DNA of 64,000 nucleotides from Drosophila persimilis (lineage: Eukaryota > Arthropoda > Insecta > Diptera > Drosophilidae), in contig NW_020825610.1 in assembly GCF_003286085.1 (NCBI RefSeq), forward strand, positions 1 through 64,000. The letters run 5' to 3'. This document shows positions 56,301 to 64,000 of this stretch, in pieces. Numbering within the stretch: the stretch's first letter is position 1; every line of letters starts with the position of its first letter. Under the pieces are notes generated by a model. The model saw only the letters and a program-made list of their open reading frames with translations. It did not search any database and was not told where the DNA came from. Made by a program: the position numbers and the translations under genes.

Positions 56301-56308
56301 AACTCTTA

Positions 56309-58608
56309 CTAACTCATGAACTGTGAATCTACCTTGCGCTGAATGACGTTTTCAAAACTACTCTCTGCTGAATGCCGAGTATTTATGTCTGATTCTGATT
56401 CTGTCTGGTCGACATCACTATCTGCCATATGATTTATTTTAATCCGAGATAAAGCGTCCGCTACTACGTTAGTTGAGCCTGGCTTATAAATGATTTTTGG
56501 TGTGAAACTTTCTATGAAGTAATACCAACGTTTCATTTCAACATTTGGATTTTTTTGCGACATTGCAAAGGACAAAGGTTGGTGATCTGTATGTATTTCA
56601 ATTCCACTCACTCCGTATAAATAATTTCGCAAATTTTTTAATGCCCATACAATAGCTAATAATTCTTTTTTATTAGTAGCATATAATTGCTCGGTTTTAC
56701 TTAAAGTTTTAGAAATAAATGTTATGGGATTCCCATCTTGCGACAAAACTGCACCTATTGCTATGTCCGATGCATCTTTGGTTAATGTGAATTTTTTATT
56801 GTAATCTGGTTGTACTAATTCAATATGTGCTATTAAACTGTCCTTTAAATTATTAAATGCTCCAATTGCTGGTTCATCTAGCTGTATTAATGTTTTCTTG
56901 GATGCCCTCCGTGAAACTTTCCCATTTACTCCACTCAGATATTTTGTTAATGGTTTTGCAATTGAGGCATAATTTCGGACAAATCCTAAGAGCTACGTAG
57001 CTCTCTGATATTTTTAGGAATTGGATAGTTTTGTATTGTGGAGATTTTGTCTGGATCTGTTTTAATGATATTTTGGGAAACAGTGTATCCCAGAAATTTG
57101 GTTTCCAATTGAAAGAATTTAGACTTTTCTAGGGAAATTTTCATGTTAGCGTTTTGCAATATCTGTATTATATGAATTAGATCTTTATAATGTTGTTCTA
57201 TAGTTTTTGAAAATATTATTATATCGTCCATATAGACGTGACAAGATTTCCCAACTTGTTCTCTAAGTATATCGTCCATTGCCCTTTGGAAAATTCTGGG
57301 AGCGTTCGTCAATCCCATAGGCATTCTTAGAAATTCATATTTGCCGTTATTTATGGAAAAAAAAGTTTTTTCAATATCTGATTCCCTCATTAAAATCTGA
57401 TAGAAACCTGACTCTAAATCAATGGCCGAGAAATACTTTGCCTTACCTAAATTGGCAAGGATTACTGAAGGATCTTGCATAGGGTATCTATCCGGTATGG
57501 TGTTTTCATTAAGTTTCTTAAAGTCTATTACTAATCTATGTTTAGGAGTTCCGTCCTCATTTACTCCCTTCTTTGGTACTACTATTACCGGTGAATTATA
57601 TGGGCTTTTACTAGGTCTGATTATACCTTCTTCTAACATTTTACTTATTTCGTTATTAACGAAATCGTTAACCGAATAAGCGTATGGATACTGCTTGCCA
57701 TATACCGGTCTATCATGTTCAGTGTTAATCTCTCCTTTTATATCCGTTCTGAACGGTAACTGTAAATCTATATTGGCATGGTCTTCTTCGATGATAGATA
57801 CCATTTTCTCTCTGAGATGTTCTAAATTGTCCTCTTTGTAGGTTATTGTGTTCTACAATTTGATTTTTTTCAATTCAGAATTTGCATAACTTTGTATGTC
57901 GGATATTTCTACGACGCCGCGTTCAGGATTTTTGCATCCCAAACTTTTAAATTGTTCATTGTCGGATAAATCAACGACGGAGTGTTCAGGATTCTTTAAT
58001 CCCAAACTATTCGAACTTTTAGTGTCGGATAATTCAACGACGGCGTGCTCAGGATATTTTAATCCCAAACTATTAAAACTTTGGATGTCGGATAATTCAA
58101 CGACGGGAGGTTCAGGATATTTGAGTCCCAAACTATTGACGGATAATTCTTCGTCGGCGTGCTCAGGATTTTTTGATCCCAAGCTATATAAACTTCCTTC
58201 TACCTTTACTGAATTACTTCTCATTTCTTTTTCTTCTTCAAAATATTTTTTTATTATATATTCCTTCAACGGAAGGATGGTTTTTCCTTCTATAAAGGTT
58301 AATTTGTTTAAAGAAAGGACCTCGTCATATATTAGTTTCTCCTCATTGTCTTTATAACTTAAAGTCCCCTTTCCTGTATCAATAACAGCTCCGATTTACT
58401 TTAATAGGTTAAATCCTATTAGTAAATCTGCCTCCATTCCATCTATTTCGTAAAACACTTGTTTTGTGTTGAAAATAGTTATATTATGGAAATATTTAAT
58501 TATTGAAAACCCATTCACTGTAGCAACTTTCTTATAAATTGATAATTCTTTTTTATTTTCGTAAATTCCCTTTTTTATATAACAGGAAGTTGCTCCCGTA
58601 TCTATCAA
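56309..58608 (-). pseudogene. Gypsy protease, reverse transcriptase and RNase H
   Basis: Protease near 58608 (MIDTGATSCYIKKG) and FNLLK at 58396; a linker with tandem 21-residue repeats (58269-57853); RT from 57804 (KSPYNSPVIVVPKKGVNEDG, AIDLESGFYQILM, catalytic HVYMDDIIIFS at about 57240-57210) to 56986; a break of about 240 bp; then RNase H from 56746 (TFISKTLSKTEQLYATNKKE, IEIHTDHQPLSFAMS, VVADALSRIK). The DTG and YMDD are kept. Frame breaks lie near 58390, 57840 and 56985. Confidence 0.84.
57880..58190 (-). repeat. 63-bp tandem repeats between gypsy protease and RT
   Basis: About five units of some 60-66 bp, read in frame as SLGLKxPExxVVELSDxxS. Starts lie at about 58185, 58125, 58065, 58002 and 57940. 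Amino-acid changes are conservative (D/E, K/N), suggesting that the repeats were once translated. Confidence 0.85.
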
Positions 58609-58661
58609 AACTTTTAATTCTCTGTTTATTTTTTTATCTACTCTTTTTAAGTAGGGCAGAC

Positions 58662-59910
58662 CTACTTCGGGGGCTGATCTAAAAAATGATCCTCCTCAAT
58701 GTTATTTATTCGCATTGCTTTATTAGCCGGTTGTTCCGACGTTTCATTTGGTTTTCGTTTCTGCGCTTGATTTGCGTTAGACTGATTATTCGGTACTACG
58801 TTTGCCCTAAAATGCTGAGCCTGGTTATAATTGTTATTATTTCTCCTATAATAACCATTAGTGTTCTCCCGATAATTTCTATTATTATTATTTCCCCTGA
58901 ATTGATTGCTGTTCTGTCGGTTCTGGATTTGTATCGATTCGTCTACCTCCATTGGTTCTGGGGCCTGATTTTGTTGTCTACTACCCAAGAAATAGGGTTG
59001 TCCCCATGACATGTTATTCCTCTGAAAATCCCTTTTTTGGTCGAATGGTGAACTATTAGTCCTTGGTTGTCGTTGGTTGAATCTTAATAATAATTACAAT
59101 ATTATTATTCCCTGAATTTCTGGGGCCACTGAATTGGTAGGCAAATTGGACCCGAATGTTATTTGATTGCAATTCCTGTACCTTTGCCAAGGCATTCGGT
59201 AAATCTGGGGGATTCAATGAAAATAGGATTTCTGCAATGCCGCCGTTTAGGCCAGTGACAAAAATGCGTAAGGCATTGTCTCTAATTTTTTTATTTAATT
59301 CTTTTGTGATTTCACTGTCCTTTCCGTGCGTCATTATTGTCTTATTTATTAACAAGGTCATTTTCTTGTTAACCTCGTTATAGAAATCTATTATTGAAAG
59401 GTTCCCTTGTCGGAGAACGCTTAACTCCTGTTCTATTATGTAAATTGGTCTCTTGTCACTGTAAACAAAGTCAAGTCGTGAAAGTATGGCATCAACATTT
59501 AAAACTGTCCCATGGTTGGTCAGTGCGTCATGTGCTGGTCCTGTTATTTTGTTTCTCAAAATTGTTAAGGCAATATAATATTGCTTACTTCCTTTCTTAT
59601 ATAATTTAACTGCAGTTTCTGACGCTTCCCTCCATCCTCCGTATTGGTTTAATCCACCATTGAAAATTGGTAGGGATTCTATTACTTTTAATGTGGTGTC
59701 ATCTTTGATTGTCTCATCTATTGTTTCTGCCTGATAATCTGATACCTGATCGGATTTAGTTTCTATTTGTTGTTTCAAATTTACTATTTGCTCCTGTACT
59801 TGTGAAATTTGAAGTGCTATCAATTGTTTGACCAGATCTGCAGTGAGATCGGTCCTTGTTTGTGAGTTAATCATTCTTAATTTTTCAAACTCTAAATTTA
59901 GTTGATCCAC
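58662..59910 (-). pseudogene. Gypsy gag
   Basis: The start at 59910 gives MDQLNLEFEKLRMINSQTRT. A helical capsid-like core follows (IESLPIFNGGLNQYGGWREA, LTNHGTVLNVDAILSRLDFV). A frame break near 59050 leads to an Asn/Arg-rich basic tail (59012-58662) ending EEDHFLDQPPK. As in gypsy-type gag, the tail is basic and no CCHC knuckle is seen. The role is to form the particle and hold the RNA. Confidence 0.8.
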
Positions 59911-59914
59911 CTTA

Positions 59915-60473
59915 AATTTTTCTTATATGTTTGTTCTTATATTCTTGACCACCGCTGGGCTTAAACCTAATTGAACTTATATTTATATTTATTATATATT
60001 TAGTACTACAACTTTTGCTCACGAACTATCCGGTAGGGGTCGTCCTTCTTAGGGCCTTCCTTCTTGGTTTGGCTGACAGATCTTCGAACGGGTCTTCCTT
60101 CTTGATTTGGCTGACAGGTCTTCGAACGGGTCTTCCTTCTTAAATTTCTTTGTTGTTTAACTGGGTCTTCTGGGGGTCTTCCTTCTTTGGTTTAGCTGAT
60201 AGTTTCACTTTCTTTGTGTTTTGTTTTGGTTGGTTTTGTTTAAAGATTTTGGTTTTTTTTGTACTTTTGAATTGTCTTGATTAGCTTTTCTTGTATTTAT
60301 TTTTGCACACCCTAAGCTCCGGTTTGTTTCCTTTTTATCTCACTTTTTCTTATCTAATATCTCACAGTCACTACGCGTTTTTATATTTGAAGGATTTATT
60401 CCATTTATTAATTGTCCTTCGGGTTTCGGCACGACGCAACACTTTTATTATTCGGTGCTTTTTATACAACGTC
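59915..60473 (-). other. Gypsy leader with short repeats
   Basis: Untranslated region between PBS and gag. It includes three or four copies of a roughly 36-60-bp unit (tcttccttcttgatttggct and gacaggtcttcgaacgggtc) at 60045-60200, and T-rich DNA at 60225-60300. Confidence 0.7.
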
Positions 60474-60491
60474 GCCCCACGTTGGCCGCCA
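60474..60491 (-). other. tRNA-Lys-type primer-binding site of the gypsy element
   Basis: On the minus strand it reads TGGCGGCCAACGTGGGGC, directly after the LTR end. It differs at one base from the TGGCGCCCAACGTGGGGC type known for lysine-tRNA-primed elements such as gypsy. Confidence 0.8.
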
Positions 60492-61021
60492 ATTAAATAA
60501 CTGCGGTAGCGGATTGCGTTTTTAAAAAGTTTTTATTTTACTTCTAAGTTCACAGATATAGATTTAAGTAGAGGGTCACAAAGGATTCCGGACAAAGGGA
60601 TTGCGGGATCTTAATTTTTAGCTCGACTTTGCGGTGTCGCTTCTGGATCAAGACTGACTTGAACTTTCTGATCTTTGCATCATCGATCCCTTTCGGGAAT
60701 AGTTTTTCTATAAACATTTCAATTGATTTCGCCATCCCGAGTATTGGATTTCGTCATCCAAAGAGAGAACTGTAAAATGCCTACAGTGCAGGATCTGCAG
60801 AAAGCCGGGTGTGAGATTGATTATGAGAAGCCGGGTGTGGGCAAACATTGGTTTTCCATTTAGGCGAGTGTCAAAGATTGGGATTGTGGCGGGAGCCATT
60901 GAGATTGTACATCTTAGAAATCAATTAGGCGGAGGCCCAAGATTGAAATTGTTTTCGTTTTGGAAAGCCAAAGATTGTTTACAACTCAAATAAGAGCTCA
61001 ATAGAATTGGGTACGTTAACT
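60491..61021 (-). repeat. 5' LTR of the gypsy element, complete
   Basis: 531 bp. On the minus strand it starts AGTTAACGTACCC and ends TTATTTAATT. The half nearest the gag side matches 53564-53848. Confidence 0.85.
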
Positions 61022-61052
61022 TACATACATCTTTCGTTTACTGCAATCACTG
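61022..61052 (+). mobile_element. Resumed BEL leader (31 bp)
   Basis: tacatacatctttcgtttac to caatcactgt equals 2202-2231 of BEL element 1. It continues the leader broken at 53563 and ends where the minisatellite starts. Confidence 0.82.
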
Positions 61053-61841
61053 TCGAGGGTTAATTCGCTCCGAGAAGAATTAAAGGTTGCGGAGGGTTAA
61101 TGCGCTCCGAGGAGAAGAAATGTTGCGGAGGGTTAATGCGCTCCGTGGAGAAGTAAATGTTGCGGAGGGTGAATGCGCTCCGAGGAGAAGAAATGTTGCG
61201 GAGGGTTAATGCGCTCCGAGGAGAAGTAAATGTTGGGAAGGGTGAATGCGCTCCGAGGAAAATTAATGTTGCGGAGGGTTAATGCGCTCCGAGGAGAAGT
61301 AAATGTTGCGGAGGGTTAATGCGCTCCGAGGAGAATTAATGTTGCGGAGGGTAAATGCGCTCCGAGGAAAATTAAATGTTGCGGAGGGTGAATGCGCTCC
61401 GAGGAGAAGTATATGTTGCGGAGGGTGAATGCGCTCCGAGGAGAATTAATGTTGCGGAGGGTTAATGCGCTCCGAGGAGAATTAAATGTTGCGGAGGTTT
61501 AATGCGCTCAGAGGAGAAATAATGTTGCGGAGGGTTAATGCGCTCCGAGGAGAATTAATGTTGCGGAGGGTTAATGCGCTCCGAGGAGAAATAATGTTGC
61601 GGAGGGTTAATGCGCTCCGAGGAGAATTAATGTTGCGGAGGGTTAATGCGCTCCGAGGAGAATTAAATGTTGCGGAGGGTTAATGCGCTCCGAGGAGAAA
61701 TAATGTTGCGGAGGGTTAATGCGCTCCGAGGAGAATTAATGTTGCGGAGGGTTAATGCGCTCCGAGGAGAATTACTGTTGCTGAGGGTTAATGCGCTCCG
61801 AGGAGAATTAATGTTGCGGAGGGTTAATGCACTCCGAGGAG
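61053..61841 (+). repeat. 36-bp minisatellite, array 2 (about 22 units)
   Basis: Same unit as array 1. The first ten or so units are more varied (aagaaatg, aagtaaatg and gaaaattaatg endings); the last eleven or twelve follow the variant order of array 1, including the ggtttaatgcgctcagagg unit and the extra A. Confidence 0.92.
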
Positions 61842-62291
61842 GATGGGAGGATCGCTGCTCCACTGGCCGGAGCCGAACTGATGCTGATCGCTCTGGCGGA
61901 GCTCCTTTTATTCCCAAAACGCGGCTGATCTTATGGTCTGTCCCTAGCGCGTTGTGCTGCGGGGCCCTAACGCGTTTGCACGGGCCGGCTGATAGTGTGC
62001 CCGTTGGTGCGTGGGTTATGGCCACACTTGGTCCGGTCAGCTGGGGGTGTGCCCGTGGCTGGCTGTGCTACGGGCCCATTGGTGGGGCTCAGCTGTGGTT
62101 TGTTTGTTTGTATTGTTTGTTTATTTATATTTCTTTTATTCTGTGGCAGGTCTTCATGTATTTGTCGCTTATGTTCTACTTATCCTACTAATACTTATTT
62201 TCTAATCTTCCTGGCTTGTCTTGGTGATTCTATTGAGGTTGGTTTGGTGTTTGTGGCGCCGGCGCTTGGTTTTCCTGGCGCTGGGCGTCAC
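61842..62291 (+). other. GC-rich flank between minisatellite 2 and BEL gag
   Basis: Starts with the flank shared with array 1 (ctccactggccggagccgaa). It contains repeated cgggcc and ggtgcg words and no recognised gene. It ends at gcgtcaca, then BEL gag begins. Together with the array it stands where the second half of the BEL leader and the first 130 bp of gag should be. Confidence 0.55.
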
Positions 62292-62633
62292 AGTAGATTA
62301 GATTGTTTGAATGCTTCAATTGAAAAGGCTAACCATTTGCAGGAGCAAATCGAGGACATAACAGGTGATGATGCATATGCAGCCGAGTTGGAAGAGCTGA
62401 ACTTAGGAACAATAAAGGCGTTCCAAGTCACCGAGGCAAATTATGAAAAGGCCATGGCTGGCCTAAAACGAGTATATGACAACGATTATTTGATTTTCAC
62501 GAATAATATTTCCACATTGTTCAATCTGCCGAGAATGTCGCATCAATCTGCATCATATCTAAGAACTCTAATCGATACTATTTCGTCGATTTACGGATCG
62601 TTACTGTCTATCGGAGATGATACAAAAATTTGC
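62292..62633 (+). pseudogene. BEL gag fragment
   Basis: Reads RLDCLNASIEKANHLQEQIE, DITGDDAYAAELEELN, then LGTIKAFQVTEANYEKAM and on to SIYGSLLSIGDDT. Compared with 2880-3470 it lacks 255 bp (85 codons, in frame) between ELEEL and LGTIK, but it keeps the segment that is scrambled in element 1 near 2925-2965. Confidence 0.85.
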
Positions 62634-62662
62634 CCTAGCCTAACTTACACTAGACTTCATAA
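62634..62662 (-). repeat. Inverted scrap of BEL LTR
   Basis: The minus strand gives the LTR word atgaagtctagtgtaagtta followed by ggctagggc, as at 615-643. It is fused to the gag fragment, marking a rearrangement. Confidence 0.75.
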
Positions 62663-63006
62663 AATACGATCCTAATAACAATTATTATACGCCAAATGGC
62701 GCTACACACAACTCAAACTACTTACCAAATTTTCCGCAAATCCAAAGTCAAAGCCTGAAAATAAAGCAAAACACAAAAAGTTTTTCTATCTTTTACAGAT
62801 AACAGATTTACAGAAACTCACATCCTCCAGACCCATACGCATCCCGGGTGGCCGGACCAGCAGCCACTCGGTTGAGCGAGCCAATACACAACGTTGACCA
62901 ACGCCAATCCACAGGCAACGCATCCTGGGTGGCCGGACCAGCAGCCACTCGGCCGAGCGGGCAAATCCGAGCTTAATCTAAAACTAAAATTAAAATAAAG
63001 CAAAAA
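62663..63006 (+). repeat. Jockey-type 3' tail unit with A-run
   Basis: 62705-62860 matches 26375-26520. It holds two copies of gggtggccggaccagcagcc (near 62847 and 62929) and ends aaataaagcaaaaaaaaa, where DINE-1 J begins. The element body is absent. Confidence 0.65.
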
Positions 63007-63640
63007 AAAACGAGGGGGAACGTTGTGAGTTGCTGCGGACACCGCAACTCTACAGTTATACCCGATACTAAGTCAGTATGGCTCTCCTCCGGCAGACGGC
63101 GCTAATATTAAACGAAACGACAAAGAGTGAGTGCGAGAGAGACAGAAAATCAGTCTATGCGTGACGTTGTGCGCTGCTTAGCCACTGCAAATTGATTTGT
63201 TCCTGTTGGCTATAAAAATGATCTGATCTGATCCAGACTCAGCAATCTGATAGATATGGTTATTCTCTGTGATTCTGCGTTTTTAGTTTTCTCGAATCTG
63301 CAATATTGTGGATGCAACAGATTCTCGTCCTTTGTGGGGGCGGAAGGGGGTGCGGCGAAATTTTGACACAAAACGGTCAAGGTCCGATATCACAGGAGTG
63401 TGGATACCAAATTTGGTTGCTCTAGCTCTTATGGGTTCTGAGATCCTTGAACTCATATTTTGCAATTGGCAAAACCGACCATGAAACCTGTGTGTTAGAG
63501 TGAGACAGAGCGCGAAAGAGTGAAATTGTTTTCGTGATTCTGGCTATAATAATTATACGATCTGGTTCAGATTTTGCACTCTGTAAGATATAGTCATCTT
63601 CTACGGTTCTGCGTTTTTAGTTTTCTCGTATCGTCGAAAT
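63007..63640 (+). mobile_element. DINE-1/INE-1-like fragment J
   Basis: Begins cgagggggaacgttgtgag with the outer stem-loop and tatacccgatactaagtcag, and stops near tctcgtatcgtcgaaattgtgg. It lacks the other end (the tgtccgtc run and the second inverted end). Confidence 0.85.
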
Positions 63641-64000
63641 TGTGGACCTTAAGGTCCAGATTAAAGAAATGTGCCTTAAGCCAATTTAAAAATCAAAACA
63701 ATGCATCCTGGGTGGCCGGACCAACAACCACTGGGATGCAGGCAAGTCTCACGCTTCATTGGCATCACATCCCGATGCCAATGCCTATATCTCCGACAAC
63801 GCATCCCGGTTGGCCGGACCAGTTCGCCACTCGGTAAATCGCAGCCAATCCTCACATCGTTGGCATCACTATGCGATGCTAATGCCAATCCTCTGTCAAT
63901 GCAAGCCAATATCGTAACTTGAGTTACCCAGCCACTTTACAGCCATGTCTGCTACTACACATATGTAGATAGGCAGTAGGCGACACACTTATTGTATAAT
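63641..64000 (+). repeat. Jockey-type 3' tail unit, cut by the window edge
   Basis: 63700-64000 equals 26510-26814 with few differences, ending in the terminal unit cagccatgtctgctactaca up to cttattgtataat. What follows lies outside the window. By analogy with 26853 a Jockey 5' end could come next. Confidence 0.65.

Larger units (their letters stand above)
53564..61021 (-). mobile_element. Gypsy-type env-bearing LTR element (errantivirus type), decayed
   Basis: A Ty3/gypsy element on the minus strand: 5' LTR (61021-60491), tRNA-Lys-type PBS (60491-60474), leader, gag (59910-58662), pol (58608-55583), env (55566-54340) and a truncated 3' LTR (53848-53564). The LTR begins AGTTAAC, as in gypsy. 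DINE-1 I has taken the place of the env end and half of the 3' LTR. Part of the integrase appears deleted and several frame breaks exist, so it is not active as written. It is inserted in a BEL leader; flanking bases are tata (left) and taca (right), so a target duplication is not clean. Confidence 0.88.

Noticed and set aside
51672-61841. CRISPR-like regular repeats
   Set aside because: The 36-bp units are directly adjacent with no spacers, and the DNA is eukaryotic; it is a minisatellite.

Overview
The window looks like repeat-rich (heterochromatic or Y-like) DNA from a Drosophila species. The evidence is a dense mix of insect-type retroelements (BEL/Pao, Ty3/gypsy including an env-bearing errantivirus type, and Jockey-, R1- and CR1-type non-LTR elements), at least ten fragments of a DINE-1/INE-1-like Helitron-derived repeat with the recognisable tatacccgatact ends, and short-intron host genes of fly type. 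I think the obscura group (pseudoobscura/miranda lineage) most likely, but this rests on the look of the DINE-1 family and was not tested by any search. There is no bacterial-type gene organisation, and no tRNA, rRNA or CRISPR array was seen.

Layout. 1-8.2 kb: the 3' end of one BEL/Pao element, then a nearly complete second copy of the same family with both LTRs and three or more frame breaks. 8.2-10.8 kb: uncoded DNA, a DINE-1 fragment and a 90-bp tandem repeat. 10.8-15.15 kb: copy A of a 4.4-kb segmental duplication holding two HAD-family (PGP/PDXP-like) phosphatase genes, both broken. 15.5-18.6 kb: a permuted Ty3/gypsy fragment. 18.7-25.8 kb: DINE-1 copies, a membrane-protein gene fragment, and the N-terminal exons of an NRF-6-like acyltransferase gene. 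25.8-36.4 kb: a BEL fragment followed by a same-strand chain of decayed Jockey-type elements. 36.4-42.5 kb: DINE-1, a secreted-protein gene fragment, and copy B of the segmental duplication, in which both phosphatase genes are open. 42.9-43.4 kb: the C-terminal exons of an NRF-6-like gene on the opposite strand. 44-51 kb: pieces of R1- and CR1-type elements. 51.4-64 kb: two related 36-bp minisatellite arrays and a nested stack, with a DINE-1 fragment inside an errantivirus-like gypsy element inside a BEL leader, then more BEL, DINE-1 and Jockey-tail pieces.

Functional reading. The only host genes that look intact are the two phosphatase genes of copy B (308 and 321 aa after splicing). The second of them lacks the HAD nucleophile aspartate in both copies, so it is probably not a working phosphatase. 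The other host pieces (NRF-6-like halves, a two-helix membrane protein tail, a secreted protein start) end at transposon edges or rearrangement points. No mobile element here looks able to move by itself. The window is best read as a record of duplication, nested insertion and ectopic exchange between repeats. The most interesting structures are the Jockey chain with its repeated 3' terminal unit, the duplicate gene pair with opposite fates, and the minisatellite pair with the same order of variant units.
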